Shown here in pieces: positions 35,798 through 46,221 of a DNA stretch of 64,000 nt. Under the pieces are notes generated by a model. That model saw nothing but the letters and a program-made list of their open reading frames with translations. It had not been told where the DNA came from and ran no database searches. Origin of the DNA: an uncultured Roseivirga sp. (GTDB lineage: Bacteria; Bacteroidota; Bacteroidia; Cytophagales; Cyclobacteriaceae). The DNA lies in contig CANLOY010000003.1 of NCBI GenBank assembly GCA_947493005.1, forward strand, positions 310,001-374,000, in the 5' to 3' direction. Numbering within the stretch: the stretch's first letter is position 1; each line of letters starts with the position of its first letter. Both the position numbers and the translations under genes were made by a program.

Positions 35798-37060
35798 ATG
35801 GATAAGCGTGCATTTCTTAAACAAATAGCTACTGCTAGTTTAATCTCTTCTCCCTTTTTTCATCAGATTGAAAAATTAGTCAATTATAACACTCAATTCT
35901 CCGCATCAACACTTGCATCAAATGAGGATTTTTGGGCAAAAATCAGGTCACACTATAAAATCAAGTCCGACTATATCAATCTTGAAAATGGTTATTACTG
36001 TATGTTACCCGAACCAACTCTTGATAACTTTCTGAAGAATGTAAGAGAGGTAAATTATCATGCATCTTACTATATGCGAACTGTCCAGTTCGAAAACAAA
36101 CAAAAGGTAGTCAACCAACTGTCAACTATGGCAGGCTGTAATCCCAAAGAATTAATTATTACCAGAAACACCACGGAGTCGCTAGACATGATTATTGCTG
36201 GTTTTCCATGGAGAGCCGGAGATGAGGCTATAATGGCCAACCAGGACTATGGGGCCATGCTTAACATGTTCAAACAGGTAGAAGCCAGACATGGAATAGT
36301 GAGAAAATTAATTGACATTCCAATGAATCCCACTTCTGATGATGAAGTAGTGGCTGCCTATGAGGCTGCTATCACACCAAAAACCAAGCTTTTGATGGTT
36401 TGTCATATGGTGAATATCACAGGTCATATTCTTCCTGTGAAAAAGATTTGCCGAATGGCGCATTCTAAAGGTGTTGAAGTGATGGTAGATGGTGCTCATG
36501 CCTTTGGACACATCGACTTTTCCATAAATGACCTGGAATGTGACTACTATGGAACAAGTCTTCATAAATGGTTGAGTGTACCTTTAGGAGCAGGGTTCTT
36601 GTTTGTAAAGCAAGAAAAGATTGGAAAAATCTGGCCGATTTTCGCTGAAGACGAAAGACCGTTAGATGATATCTCCAGATTGAATCATACCGGAACACAC
36701 CCTGTTCATACAGATTTGACAATATTGGATGCTATTGACTATCATAACCTAATTGGAATAGACAGGAAAGAGGCCAGGTTAAGATATCTTCAAAATTATT
36801 GGACTAACAAAGTTCGAGGTTTGGATCATGTTATGCTCAATACACCAGAAGACACTCAACGATCATGTGCCATTGCCAATGTGGGAATCAAAGGGATGGA
36901 ATCTGCTGATATGGCCAAAACACTACTCGACAAATATAATATCTGGACTGTAGCAATCAATCGTTCAGGGGTCTACGGCTGTAGAATAACTCCGAATGTT
37001 TATACAACAACTCAAGAGCTCGATCAGCTTGTTGAGGCTTTGAAAGAGATGGGACAGTAA
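35798..37060 (+). CDS. PLP-dependent aminotransferase class V (isopenicillin N epimerase-like), exported
   Basis: The 420-residue protein has a class V aminotransferase fold: TRNTTESLDMIIAGFPW, MVDGAHAFGHID and SLHKWLSVPLGAGFLF, where Lys is the PLP Schiff-base lysine. The small domain end matches the isopenicillin N epimerase/CsdA-like group. The N-terminus begins MDKRAFLKQIATASLI. That is Tat-like in layout but has Lys-Arg rather than Arg-Arg, so export is likely but uncertain. Members act on amino acids as epimerases, lyases or desulfurases; the substrate is unknown. Confidence 0.85.
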   Translation: MDKRAFLKQIATASLISSPFFHQIEKLVNYNTQFSASTLASNEDFWAKIRSHYKIKSDYINLENGYYCMLPEPTLDNFLKNVREVNYHASYYMRTVQFENKQKVVNQLSTMAGCNPKELIITRNTTESLDMIIAGFPWRAGDEAIMANQDYGAMLNMFKQVEARHGIVRKLIDIPMNPTSDDEVVAAYEAAITPKTKLLMVCHMVNITGHILPVKKICRMAHSKGVEVMVDGAHAFGHIDFSINDLECDYYGTSLHKWLSVPLGAGFLFVKQEKIGKIWPIFAEDERPLDDISRLNHTGTHPVHTDLTILDAIDYHNLIGIDRKEARLRYLQNYWTNKVRGLDHVMLNTPEDTQRSCAIANVGIKGMESADMAKTLLDKYNIWTVAINRSGVYGCRITPNVYTTTQELDQLVEALKEMGQ

Positions 37061-37160
37061 GTTACATGTTGCAAGTCGATGGTTACAAGAATTTTTAAAT
37101 ACACTTCAAGTAAGAAGATGCGAGTATAATTAATATTTGGATAGAACATAAGAGTTAAAG

Positions 37161-37961
37161 ATGCTGAACAAATACAATCAAAAAGTTATTTCCATTCTGG
37201 GTACAATGACGATAGTTGTCTTTTCAATTGTCATAATTATTGCAGGCTACAATCTCATTTCAGAACTGTTTCCCAATAATAACTATTCTGTAGAGACTGG
37301 AATGACACTTGAGGAAGAGGTATCTGAAAGCGGAATCAAACAAAGGGATCAAGAGATATCAGTGGATCTTCCTGTTAGAATTGACTCAGCTCGGCAAATA
37401 TTTGTTATTCCAATTAGTCAGGTCAACTTGGAAGAGTCGGAAGACATAGGTGGAATCCTAGGTATTATGGAAACGAGTAGAACACTGAACGTTGGTGGTT
37501 ATGATAAATATGGTGGTTTTAGAGACAGTTACAATAACCTTGTTGTCCATGACTACTTGAAGAACTCTCTACAGGTAGTTTTTCAGTCCAAAGTATTAAT
37601 TCAAAATTTCACTTTTGAGCAATTCGATAACAAACCATTTATTATTATTAAAGGTGTTGAGGTTGACTCTAACAAGGACAAAAAGTTAAACTTTGACGAT
37701 CTTCAATCATTGTACATCTATGATGTACTTTCCAGTAAGTTACACTCTTTTTCAATAGAAAACGCAGGTGTAACTTCTTTCAAAAGGCTTTATGAATCCA
37801 ATGATATTGTCGTATCATATACGTTAGACAAAAATAGGAATGGCTTAATTAACAATTCAAAAGAGCCTTCTAGAGTCAAAATCATTTCATTGAAGGATTT
37901 CAGTATAAAAAGCATTGTCGATCCCGCAACACTTAATCGAATTCAGTCTTTGGTTGATTAG
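37161..37961 (+). CDS. Membrane-anchored protein with EF-hand-like loops, unknown
   Basis: The 266-residue protein has one N-terminal TM helix (about residues 12-34) and a large extracytoplasmic domain. Two loops resemble calcium-binding EF-hand/dockerin loops: DSNKDKKLNFDD and DKNRNGLINNSKE, about 60 residues apart. The middle is beta-rich (VFQSKVLIQNFTFEQF). No family is recognised. It is monocistronic, 100 bases after the PLP enzyme. Confidence 0.6.
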   Translation: MLNKYNQKVISILGTMTIVVFSIVIIIAGYNLISELFPNNNYSVETGMTLEEEVSESGIKQRDQEISVDLPVRIDSARQIFVIPISQVNLEESEDIGGILGIMETSRTLNVGGYDKYGGFRDSYNNLVVHDYLKNSLQVVFQSKVLIQNFTFEQFDNKPFIIIKGVEVDSNKDKKLNFDDLQSLYIYDVLSSKLHSFSIENAGVTSFKRLYESNDIVVSYTLDKNRNGLINNSKEPSRVKIISLKDFSIKSIVDPATLNRIQSLVD

Positions 37962-38072
37962 AAAGAACTTACTTTTTATAGTTTATTCTTGTAATGAGAT
38001 TCTTTCTACTTTGTTACTCGGCCTCAGGGCGATGAAAGAATTCCCCAAATCAACAGGCAAATTAAGATTTAA

Positions 38073-39437
38073 TCAATAACGTTTTTTACGTCTTCCTGAA
38101 CTCCCCCCTCCTTGTGACTTATTTTTTGCCGAGTTACCAAAACTTCTTTTCTTATTTCTTTCCTTCCCTACTTTGTCAGAGTTTCTCTGATCTGAACTCT
38201 TCTTTCTTTTCCAGTTTAGCGATTTCTTCTTACCTGGTTCAACAGAGCTATCTTTTTGTTTTGGTGCTTTAGAAACAACTTTTACTTTTTGTACAGAAAC
38301 GCTCTCTTTGACAGAAAACCCTTCTATCTGTTCCACAGGGATTTTCTCTCCTAAGAGTTTCTCAATAGCCTTTACCAAATCTCCCTCTTCTGGAGCTACA
38401 AGGGAAATAGCTTCTCCACTGGCTCCAGCACGGCCGGTTCTTCCAATCCTGTGAACATAGTCTTCGGAGACGTGTGGCAACTCATAATTCACCACATGTG
38501 GCAATAATGGAATATCAAGTCCTCTGGCTGCAATATCTGTAGCCACCAAAACCCTGACTTTTCCTTCTTTGAAGCCCGCCAAAGCTTTAGTTCTTGCTCC
38601 CTGGCTTTTGTCTCCGTGTATTGCAGCAGAACTAATTCCTTTTTGATCTAGCTTTCGACTTAATCGATTAGCTCCATGTTTCGTTCTTGTAAAGATCAAT
38701 GCTTGTTGCCAATCACCTTCATTAATTAGTTTGGTGAGTAATTGTGCCTTTTGCGATTTATCAACTTTATAAATTTTTTGAATGATCTTCTCAACAGCGG
38801 TATTTTCTGGTGTTGCTTCCACCATCTCGGGATCATGCATAAAACTACCAGCCAATTGCTTAATCTCTTTCGAAAATGTAGCAGAAAACAATAAGTTCTG
38901 ACGCCTATCTGGTACAAGCTTAAGAATTCTTTTTATATCTCTTAAGAACCCCATATCAAGCATTCTATCTGCCTCATCTAACACGAGTATCTCAACATGA
39001 GCAAGTGACAGCAAACCTTGGTTGTGCAAATCCAAAAGTCTTCCTGGAGTGGCCACTAGGATATCTACACCATTTTTGATTTCTCTTACCTGATTATGTT
39101 GCTTTACACCACCGAAAATCACCGATGTTTCAAGGTGTAGAAATTCACTATAAGCCTTAACATTATCATATATCTGGGCGGCCAATTCTCTTGTTGGTGT
39201 AAGGATCAAAGACCTTATAGGTCTTCTCCTCAATTGTTTACCTTGAGAAAGAATTTCCAAAATGGGTAATGTAAACCCAGCAGTTTTTCCTGTACCTGTC
39301 TGGGCCGAGGCGAGCACATCCTTCCTCTCAAGAATAACAGGGATGGCTTTTTGTTGAATTGGAGAAGGTTCTTTATAACCTTGTTTGTCTACCGCATGCA
39401 ACAAAGATTGGGATAAACCCAGAGACTTAAACGACAT
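38073..39437 (-). CDS. DEAD-box ATP-dependent RNA helicase (RhlE-like)
   Basis: The start at 39437 ([16 protein letters not shown]) is preferred over a longer frame. The protein has the full motif set: Q motif, AQTGTGKT (Walker A), [39 protein letters not shown] and [10 protein letters not shown]. Two RecA-like domains take about 370 residues. The C-terminal tail ([27 protein letters not shown]) is a basic, disordered RNA-binding extension typical of RhlE-type helicases in ribosome or RNA processing. Cold-shock roles are common for the family. Confidence 0.95.
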   Translation of the reverse strand: MSFKSLGLSQSLLHAVDKQGYKEPSPIQQKAIPVILERKDVLASAQTGTGKTAGFTLPILEILSQGKQLRRRPIRSLILTPTRELAAQIYDNVKAYSEFLHLETSVIFGGVKQHNQVREIKNGVDILVATPGRLLDLHNQGLLSLAHVEILVLDEADRMLDMGFLRDIKRILKLVPDRRQNLLFSATFSKEIKQLAGSFMHDPEMVEATPENTAVEKIIQKIYKVDKSQKAQLLTKLINEGDWQQALIFTRTKHGANRLSRKLDQKGISSAAIHGDKSQGARTKALAGFKEGKVRVLVATDIAARGLDIPLLPHVVNYELPHVSEDYVHRIGRTGRAGASGEAISLVAPEEGDLVKAIEKLLGEKIPVEQIEGFSVKESVSVQKVKVVSKAPKQKDSSVEPGKKKSLNWKRKKSSDQRNSDKVGKERNKKRSFGNSAKNKSQGGGSSGRRKKRY

Positions 39438-39585
39438 ATAAATTGTTTGATGAAATGACAACTCATATCAAGTTCCATTTCCTGGCAAAAATCAAAGGTA
39501 GTTCTAATTTCTACCAGTCTTACATTTAACCTGTGATATAAGTTCTTTCTTGCTTATTTTCAACAAAGCAAACGACTAATTAACT

Positions 39586-40767
39586 ATGAATTTTTTAAGA
39601 TCATTGTTGTCAGCATTAATCATACTGACAATTATCGCCTCATGTGACTCTCCCGGCACTTCAGAGGTTAATACGGACTACACCATTGAAGGAGAAATCA
39701 AAGGGTTAGGCAACTCTGTGCTGAGCTTCCGAATTCCAGGAAAAAATTATGATACGTTGGATTACTGGGCAGATTCTATCGTAGTCACCAACGATAAGTT
39801 CAGCTATACTGGTAAAGCAGACAAAAAGGAGTTGATTCGTTATTTTGTCCGAAATGATGATATCATGAAAACAGTACCAGGTGGAGGGTATTATCCAACC
39901 CCATCTAATATGCTTTTCGTTTTTGTTGAGCCTGGCGCCAAGATTTCTATTTATGGAGAAATCTCTGATTTTGTAGATGCTTATCCATCCGGTACTAAAT
40001 CGAATGATGAACTGGCTGAGCTTCACAAAGAAATTTACCCAATTCTGAATGAGAGTGTTAACCTTATGGTTAAGGCAGCTTATGTTGAAGATGAAGCAGC
40101 TAAAAAGCCATTGTTTGAGGAATCAGAGAAGATTGGTGAAGGAGCAACTGCTATAAAAAAAGAGTATATAAAAAATCACACTTCCTCAGCAGTTTCATCC
40201 TGGTACCTAAGCGATATGATAGTTAGAAGCCAAGTAACTGAAGAAGAAGCTATTGATGCTTTCAATTCTCTGGATAAAGGACTAAATGAATTACCGTCCT
40301 ATCAGGATTTAGAAAACAGAATTGCCGGAATTATGATGACGAAAGAAGGTCAACCTTTTCCAGCTTTAGTTACATCTTCCACTCCTGGAGGTGTAGAATT
40401 CGACCTGGCTTCTTATAAAGGAAAATATGTTCTGGTAGATTTCTGGGGTGTTTGGTGTGGACCATGTGTCTCAGAAATGCCACAGGTGAAAGAGTTTGCT
40501 GAAAAGTACAAAGGCAAGCTCGAGGTTTTAGGAGTTAATTCCGGAGACACAGAAAAAAGGATGATGAGCTTTCTTGAAAAGAACAGTTATGATTGGCAGC
40601 AAGTAATGAGTCAGAATGGAAACAGTCCAGACAACTTTGTAACCAAGTATAATGTTCAGGGCTTCCCTACTAAATTTATTCTTGACCCTGAAGGCAATAT
40701 TGTAAAAAAATACCTGGGTTCTGGAGAAGAAGCTTTTGCGTTATTAGAAAGCCTGATCGAAGATTAA
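39586..40767 (+). CDS. DUF4369/TlpA-family thioredoxin-like lipoprotein (second copy)
   Basis: The 393-residue protein has a lipoprotein signal (MNFLRSLLSALIILTIIASC), an N-terminal DUF4369 beta domain, a helical linker and a thioredoxin domain with LVDFWGVWCGPCVSEMP (CxxC at Cys291 and Cys294) and the cis-Pro VQGFPTKFILDPEG. It is a likely periplasmic thiol-disulfide oxidoreductase. The same architecture appears at 23916-25028, but the sequences are well diverged. It ends at a strong terminator shared with convergent metF. Confidence 0.92.
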   Translation: MNFLRSLLSALIILTIIASCDSPGTSEVNTDYTIEGEIKGLGNSVLSFRIPGKNYDTLDYWADSIVVTNDKFSYTGKADKKELIRYFVRNDDIMKTVPGGGYYPTPSNMLFVFVEPGAKISIYGEISDFVDAYPSGTKSNDELAELHKEIYPILNESVNLMVKAAYVEDEAAKKPLFEESEKIGEGATAIKKEYIKNHTSSAVSSWYLSDMIVRSQVTEEEAIDAFNSLDKGLNELPSYQDLENRIAGIMMTKEGQPFPALVTSSTPGGVEFDLASYKGKYVLVDFWGVWCGPCVSEMPQVKEFAEKYKGKLEVLGVNSGDTEKRMMSFLEKNSYDWQQVMSQNGNSPDNFVTKYNVQGFPTKFILDPEGNIVKKYLGSGEEAFALLESLIED

Positions 40768-40790
40768 AAGTTAGCACTTCAATTAAACAA

Positions 40791-40818
40791 AAGAGGAGAG
40801 CCTTTCAGCTCTCCTCTT
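40791..40818. terminator. Bidirectional terminator between TlpA gene and metF
   Basis: AAGAGGAGAGC (40791-40801) and GCTCTCCTCTT (40808-40818) form a perfect 11-bp stem with loop CTTTCA, between convergent genes. It ends both transcripts. Confidence 0.9.
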
Positions 40819-40835
40819 CTTATTATTACATTATA

Positions 40836-41789
40836 TTAAAAAAGAGTTTCTGCTATTCGCTTAGTTACACTTGATTTGCTCATAGTGTAATAATGTAAGC
40901 AAGGTACACCGGCTTCTTTCAATTCTTTAGATTGTTGAATCGCCCACTCTACTCCTACTTCACGTGCAGCCTTGTTATCCTTACAACCTTCTAATGCATC
41001 TACAAGGTCATCTGGCAGATCTACATGAAAAATGCTCGGTAGCACATTCATTTGTTTCAGCGTTGTAATAGGCTTCAATCCCGGTATAATCGGCACATCT
41101 ATTCCATTTGCCCGGCATTTATCAACAAAGTCAAAATACTTCTGATTATCAAAGAACATCTGGGTAACAATATAATCGGCTCCCATATCAACTTTCATTT
41201 TCAGGTATTTCAAATCAGATTTTAGACTTGGTGCCTCAAAATGTTTCTCTGGATATCCCGCTACCCCAATGCAAAAATTAGTCTTATTCCGTTTTACTTC
41301 CTCATGAAGGTATTCACCATTGTTTAAATCCAGTACTTGCCCTAAAAGCTCACTGGCGTAAGAGTGTCCTTGAGGATCAGCCTCAAACCTGCCTTCTGAT
41401 CTAATTGCGTCACCTCGGAGTACCAGTACATTATCAATCCCCAAGAAATCAAGGTCAATTAATGCATTCTCGGTTTCTTCCTTACTGAAACCTCCACAAA
41501 TAATATGAGGAACTGCATCTACTCCATATTTATTTATTATTGCCGCACATATACCAACAGTTCCGGGCCGTTTTCTTGTAGAAACCTTCTCTAACAACCC
41601 ATTCTCTCTCTTCTTATAAACATACTCTTCCCTATGATATGTAACATCTATAAATGGAGGCTTAAACTCCATTAATGGGTCTATTGCATCGAAGATATTT
41701 TGTACACTCTCCCCTTTAACTGGTGGCAATATTTCAAAGCTGAAGAGTGTTTTCCCCTTGGCCTTTTTTATATGTTCTGTGACTTTCAT
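40836..41789 (-). CDS. metF: Methylenetetrahydrofolate reductase
   Basis: It reduces 5,10-methylene-THF to 5-methyl-THF with an FAD/NADH mechanism, giving the methyl donor for MetH. The 317-residue single-domain barrel has FSFEILPPVKGE, DVTYHREEY, ICGGFSKEETENAL, LVLRGDAI, IGVAGYPEKHFEAP, MKVDMGADYIVTQMFFD and IPGLKPITT. It is the bacterial form, without the eukaryotic regulatory domain. It is the last gene of the riboswitch-headed metH run, 39 bases after metH. Confidence 0.96.
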   Translation of the reverse strand: MKVTEHIKKAKGKTLFSFEILPPVKGESVQNIFDAIDPLMEFKPPFIDVTYHREEYVYKKRENGLLEKVSTRKRPGTVGICAAIINKYGVDAVPHIICGGFSKEETENALIDLDFLGIDNVLVLRGDAIRSEGRFEADPQGHSYASELLGQVLDLNNGEYLHEEVKRNKTNFCIGVAGYPEKHFEAPSLKSDLKYLKMKVDMGADYIVTQMFFDNQKYFDFVDKCRANGIDVPIIPGLKPITTLKQMNVLPSIFHVDLPDDLVDALEGCKDNKAAREVGVEWAIQQSKELKEAGVPCLHYYTMSKSSVTKRIAETLF

Positions 41790-41828
41790 TTTCTTAGGGT
41801 GAATAGGTTAATAGTTATTAGGTAAGTT

Positions 41829-44528
41829 TTAAACATCATATGAAAGGTTTGGTGCAAGCCATTTCTCTATTTCTTCAACCGACATTTCCTTTCTTTCGGC
41901 ATAGTCCAATACCTGATCTTTTTCAATCTTACCAAGTCCGAAATATTTTGATTCCGGGTGCATAAAATAGAACCCTGAAACAGATGACGCTGGATACATA
42001 GCACAGGATTCTGTAAGACTGATCCCTGTATTTCTTTCGACCTCAAGCAGATCAAAAAGTATTTGCTTCTCTGTATGATCAGGACATGCCGGGTAGCCTG
42101 GAGCCGGTCTAATACCTTGATATTTTTCTCTAATCAGAGATTCGTTGTCCAACGCCTCATCTTTAGAATATGCCCAAAGCTCTTTCCTGATTTTAGCATG
42201 CATAAGCTCTGCAAACGCCTCTGCCAAACGATCGGCAACTGCTTTGATCATAATGCTATTATAATCATCATGATCTTTCTCATATTGTTCAATGATCCCT
42301 TCAATTCCAACACCAGCAGTCACTGCAAAACAGCCGATATAATCCTTTTTACCCGATTCCTTTGGTGCTATAAAATCGGCTAGTGAAAGATTTGGAAGCC
42401 CGCTCCCCTTTTTACCTTGTTGTCTAAGAAAATGAAATACCTTTTTTATCTCACTTCTTGACTCGTCAGCATAGACTTCAATATCATCTCCAACAGCATT
42501 AGCCGGGTATAACCCTATTACACCATTGGCATATAGTAGTTTTTGATCTATTACCTTGTCCAGCATGACTTGAGCATCATCGAAGAGTTTTTTAGCTTCT
42601 TCGCCAACGACTTCATTCTCAAAAATAGCCGGATACTTCCCTTTAAGCATCCATGTGTTGAAGAAAGGTGTCCAGTCAATATATTCTCTTATTTCTTCAA
42701 GGGTATAGTCATTAAATACTTTATTCCCCAAGATAGCTGGAGATACCATTTCTTTATCAGCCCAATTAACTTGAGTCTTATTTTCAAGAGCGGCCTGATA
42801 AGAGATATAATTCTTGACTTGTTTCCTATTTGCGTGATCCTCGCGCAGTTTAGCATACTCATCTTTTGTTCTGGAAAAAATTCCTTGATAAGTATCTTTA
42901 TTAATTAGTTCACCAGCAACAGGCACACTTTTAGAGGCATCCAAAACATGAACTATGGAGCCTGAGTAAACAGGATCGATTTTAACCGCAGTGTGAATTC
43001 TGGAAGTAGTTGCACCACCAATAAGTAAAGGAATATTCATTTTCCTCCGTTCCATTTCCTTAGCCACTGTAACCATTTCGTCTAAAGATGGAGTAATTAA
43101 GCCACTGAGCCCTATCGCATCAACACCTTCCTCTATAGCTTTGTCCAGTATTTTATCTGCTGGAACCATTACCCCCATATCTACAATATCATAGTTGTTA
43201 CAGGCGAGCACCACTCCCACAATGTTCTTCCCGATATCATGCACATCTCCTTTTACGGTTGCCAATAGGATTTTAGAGGCTGATGATGTATCGGCATTGG
43301 CGGCCTTTTCTGCTTCAAGATATGGTAATAGATATGCCACGGCCTTCTTCATTACCCTAGCACTTTTTACCACTTGTGGTAAGAACATTTTACCACTACC
43401 AAATAGATCACCCACTACATTCATTCCATCCATTAGAGGCCCTTCTATTACATGAAGCGGCCTTTCATGCTGCTGGCGTGCTTCTTCTGTATCTTCATCT
43501 ATATAGTCAACGATACCTTTGACCAGCGCGTGCTCAAGTCTTTTTTCAACTGACTCCTTTCTCCATGCATCATCCTTAACCTGCTTTTTGCCTTCTCCTT
43601 TAACCGTTTCTGCAAACTCTAAGAGTCTTTCAGTAGCATCATCTCTTCTATTGAGCAAAACATCCTCTACTCGTTCTAAAAGGTCTTTTGGGATATCATC
43701 ATAGACTTCCAGCATAGTTGGATTAACTATCCCCATGTCCATACCTTCTTTGATGGCATGATATAGAAATGCTGAGTGCATTGCCTCTCTCACGGGGTTG
43801 TTCCCCCTGAAAGAGAATGATACATTTGAAACCCCTCCGCTTACATGAGCTCCCGGTAGATTTTCTCGTATCCATCTGGTAGCTCTGAAAAAATCCAAAG
43901 CATTGTTATTATGTTCTTCAATTCCTGTAGCAACAGGGAAAATATTTGGATCGAAAATTATATCTTCTTTAGGAAAATTTACCTGGTCAATCAATACTCT
44001 GTAAGAGCGCTCACAAATTTCTATTCTACGTTCATAGCTATCTGCTTGCCCTTCTTCATCAAAAGCCATGACAATTACTGCCGCGCCATATCTTTTGACT
44101 TTTTTAGCCTGTTCTATAAATTTCTCCTCTCCCTCTTTCAAAGAAATGGAGTTTACAACTCCTTTACCTTGAATACATTGAAGTCCTGCTTCAATTATCT
44201 CCCACTTAGATGAATCAATCATGATTGGGATTCTGGCAATATCAGGCTCTGCTGCAATTAGGTTTAGAAACCTTACCATGGCTTCTTTTCCATCAAGCAT
44301 TCCTTCATCCATATTTACATCAAGGATTTGAGCCCCTCCCTCAACTTGATTTCTAGCGACCATAAGGGCTTCATCATACTTATCCTCTTTGATAAGTCTG
44401 GCGAAACGCAATGAACCTGTTACATTGGTTCTCTCACCAACATTAACAAAGTTTGATTCAGGAGTAACAATCAATGGCTCTAGGCCTGACAACTTAAGTG
44501 TAATTCTTTCCTTATTCATTATAAACAT
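41829..44528 (-). CDS. metH: Cobalamin-dependent methionine synthase, folate/B12/activation modules
   Basis: This 899-residue protein is MetH without its first domain. It starts with the pterin-binding barrel ([27 protein letters not shown]), then the cap and B12-binding Rossmann domain ([14 protein letters not shown] with the cobalt-ligand His, and [10 protein letters not shown]), and ends with the SAM-dependent reactivation domain ([25 protein letters not shown]). The homocysteine module is encoded separately at 44926-45948, with a four-helix-bundle gene between them. A start at 44519 (MNKERITLK) is also possible. The split form is usual in Bacteroidota. Confidence 0.96.
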   Translation of the reverse strand: MFIMNKERITLKLSGLEPLIVTPESNFVNVGERTNVTGSLRFARLIKEDKYDEALMVARNQVEGGAQILDVNMDEGMLDGKEAMVRFLNLIAAEPDIARIPIMIDSSKWEIIEAGLQCIQGKGVVNSISLKEGEEKFIEQAKKVKRYGAAVIVMAFDEEGQADSYERRIEICERSYRVLIDQVNFPKEDIIFDPNIFPVATGIEEHNNNALDFFRATRWIRENLPGAHVSGGVSNVSFSFRGNNPVREAMHSAFLYHAIKEGMDMGIVNPTMLEVYDDIPKDLLERVEDVLLNRRDDATERLLEFAETVKGEGKKQVKDDAWRKESVEKRLEHALVKGIVDYIDEDTEEARQQHERPLHVIEGPLMDGMNVVGDLFGSGKMFLPQVVKSARVMKKAVAYLLPYLEAEKAANADTSSASKILLATVKGDVHDIGKNIVGVVLACNNYDIVDMGVMVPADKILDKAIEEGVDAIGLSGLITPSLDEMVTVAKEMERRKMNIPLLIGGATTSRIHTAVKIDPVYSGSIVHVLDASKSVPVAGELINKDTYQGIFSRTKDEYAKLREDHANRKQVKNYISYQAALENKTQVNWADKEMVSPAILGNKVFNDYTLEEIREYIDWTPFFNTWMLKGKYPAIFENEVVGEEAKKLFDDAQVMLDKVIDQKLLYANGVIGLYPANAVGDDIEVYADESRSEIKKVFHFLRQQGKKGSGLPNLSLADFIAPKESGKKDYIGCFAVTAGVGIEGIIEQYEKDHDDYNSIMIKAVADRLAEAFAELMHAKIRKELWAYSKDEALDNESLIREKYQGIRPAPGYPACPDHTEKQILFDLLEVERNTGISLTESCAMYPASSVSGFYFMHPESKYFGLGKIEKDQVLDYAERKEMSVEEIEKWLAPNLSYDV

Positions 44529-44547
44529 GTCTATTGACCAGGGTTGA

Positions 44548-44956
44548 TAGTCAATGGATTATTTCAAACTATTTCTTAAAGCTTGGATCATTTTAACGAT
44601 TTCTGTAAGCTCATTATAAAAGGTGGAAAACTCTTTTTCATTAATCAACTCCCTTTTCTTTACCAAATAAAGACACGAGACAACTTCAATTGCAGACCTC
44701 AATCCAATTCCCAGAAATCTTCCAAACTCTTTATTAGACTGTCCAGTACTACCTTCTGCAATATTCAATGCTATAGAATCCGTGGCTCTTTTGATTTGCG
44801 ATGTCAGAACATAAAGCTCCTCTTTAGGGAATTTCTTAGTCAATTCGTTTATGTCACCTGAGAGGTCAATTGCTCTTTGCCATACCTTAAGACTCTCAAA
44901 TTTGAACGCCATGATGCCTTTCTTACTATTGACTACTAACAGTTGACGATTGACTA
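44548..44956. repeat. Short inverted/direct repeats flanking the four-helix-bundle gene
   Basis: TAGTCAAT at 44548-44555 is the inverse of ATTGACTA at 44928-44935 and again at 44949-44956, with TTGAC-type words between. The repeats sit on each side of the 44559-44912 gene, and the last codons of the homocysteine module fall inside the right-hand block. Confidence 0.6.
44559..44912 (-). CDS. Four-helix-bundle protein (23S rRNA intervening-sequence protein family)
   Basis: The 117-residue protein matches the S23/TIGR02436 family: KFESLKVWQRAIDLSGDI, TSQIKRATDSIALNIAEGS and FLGIGLRSAIEVVSCLYLVKK are hallmark segments. The fold is a pentameric four-helix bundle. Homologues are known from intervening sequences in 23S rRNA genes and are scattered between Bacteroidota genes; no biochemical function is settled. 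It sits between the two halves of split metH, in the same direction, and is flanked by short repeats. Confidence 0.9.
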   Translation of the reverse strand: MAFKFESLKVWQRAIDLSGDINELTKKFPKEELYVLTSQIKRATDSIALNIAEGSTGQSNKEFGRFLGIGLRSAIEVVSCLYLVKKRELINEKEFSTFYNELTEIVKMIQALRNSLK

Positions 44957-45948
44957 AATATCACTCTGGGCTGATGTTTAGCAGCTACTTCAGCAATCAT
45001 TCTTATATGATCAGGTGTGGTTCCACAACAACCTCCTACTATATTCAAGAAGTTATCCTGCATAAAACCATCTATTAATTCGGCCATTTCCTCTGGTGAC
45101 TGATCGTATTCACCAAACTCATTTGGCAATCCAGCATTAGGGTGTGCACTAACATTAAAAGGTGCCTTATTCGATAAGGTCTGTAAATAAGGCCTTAATT
45201 GCTCAGCTCCTAAAGCACAGTTCAAGCCAATACTCAGAAGAGGAATATGAGAAAGAGATACCAAAAATGCTTCAGTAGTTTGACCTGACAATGTTCTTCC
45301 ACTTGCATCTGTTATTGTTCCAGAAACCATTACTGGCCATTTCTTACCCTTCTCTTCAAACACTTCTTCAATGGCAAAAATGGCTGCTTTCGCATTCAAT
45401 GTATCAAAAACCGTTTCTACTAAAAGGATATCTGCTCCTCCATCCAATAATGCTTCAGCCTGCTGTTTATAAGCAATCACAAGCTCATTAAAGGTGACAG
45501 CCCTAAAGCCAGGATCATTAACATCTGGAGATAGAGAGGCTGTCCTATTCGTTGGCCCCATTGAACCTGCAACAAACCGGGGCTTATCTGGTTCTTTTGC
45601 TGTAAATTCATCCGCTACTTCTCTAGCTATTTTCGCTGACTGATAGTTAATATCATAAACTGCATCTTCTAGCTGGTAATCTGCCTGAGCAATGGTTGTT
45701 CCACTAAAAGTATTGGTCTCCGCAATATCAGCACCAGCAGCATAATAAAGTGCATGAATTTCTTTTATAATATCAGGACGGGTTATGGATAGTAAGTCAT
45801 TATTACCCTTCACAGGGTGTGTATGATTCTTAAACCTTTTTCCTCTAAAATCTTCTTCTTCAAGTGAATGCCTTTGGATCATTGTACCCATTGCACCATC
45901 CAGTACAAGAATTCTGTTCTGAAGAACTTCTTCAATTTTAATTGCCAT
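44926..45948 (-). CDS. metH: MetH homocysteine-binding module (homocysteine S-methyltransferase domain)
   Basis: The 340-residue barrel is the first domain of Met[35 protein letters not shown], and zinc ligands in GLNCALG and [10 protein letters not shown]. It activates homocysteine through zinc and works with the folate/B12 half at 41829-44528. The last ten residues ([10 protein letters not shown]) are encoded by the repeat block that flanks the inserted four-helix-bundle gene, so the natural C-terminus was probably changed. It is the first gene after the riboswitch. Confidence 0.94.
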   Translation of the reverse strand: MAIKIEEVLQNRILVLDGAMGTMIQRHSLEEEDFRGKRFKNHTHPVKGNNDLLSITRPDIIKEIHALYYAAGADIAETNTFSGTTIAQADYQLEDAVYDINYQSAKIAREVADEFTAKEPDKPRFVAGSMGPTNRTASLSPDVNDPGFRAVTFNELVIAYKQQAEALLDGGADILLVETVFDTLNAKAAIFAIEEVFEEKGKKWPVMVSGTITDASGRTLSGQTTEAFLVSLSHIPLLSIGLNCALGAEQLRPYLQTLSNKAPFNVSAHPNAGLPNEFGEYDQSPEEMAELIDGFMQDNFLNIVGGCCGTTPDHIRMIAEVAAKHQPRVIFSQSSTVSSQ

Positions 45949-45992
45949 CTTTTTTTCATTATGGCCTATTTAGAAAGTATGGAGTAAAACCG

Positions 45993-46092
45993 TCATCTTT
46001 CCCTCAATGGCTTGAGGCTAGGAATTAGCACCAGGTATTACCCAGGTTGCTAAGACATCTTGGGGCCTAGTCCCTCCGTCTTTCTTGATAAG
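45993..46092 (-). promoter_or_regulatory. SAM-I (S-box) riboswitch upstream of metH module
   Basis: On the minus strand the S-box core can be read in order: CTTATCAAGA (P1 5' side), GGAGGGACTAGGCCC, GCAACC, GGTGCTAATTCC, a perfect CCTCAA/TTGAGG hairpin with a GCCA loop (P4), and GATGA closing P1. It ends 44 bases before the ATG of the homocysteine module. SAM binding should reduce expression. No terminator hairpin is clear after P1, so translational control is plausible. Confidence 0.9.
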
Positions 46093-46097
46093 CGTTG

Positions 46098-46132
46098 CAA
46101 ATAAAAGAATATTATCTGTATGCTCCATCAAA
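46098..46132 (-). promoter_or_regulatory. Putative Bacteroidota promoter for the SAM riboswitch transcript
   Basis: Minus-strand TTTG at 46129-46132 and TTTATTTG at 46098-46105 are separated by 23 bases, one mismatch from the TTTG/TAnnTTTG consensus. The predicted start lies right before riboswitch P1. Confidence 0.45.
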
Positions 46133-46221
46133 CATTGCAGATATTTCTTTGCATTAAAAGTTCTGACCGACAGATTATCATATCTTTTTTCAAAATCATA
46201 AATTGGACAAAACTCCATCTA

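Noticed and set aside
35798-35845. Tat signal on the PLP enzyme
   Set aside because: The twin-arginine pair is Lys-Arg, so I note only a Tat-like layout.
46018-46218. 66-residue minus-strand ORF upstream of metH
   Set aside because: It lies across the SAM-I riboswitch and its promoter, and has no protein-like features.
46120-46221. 34-residue N-terminal extension of the Ppx/GppA gene
   Set aside because: The family N-terminus starts at the TTG at 46222, and the extension overlaps the minus-strand promoter region.
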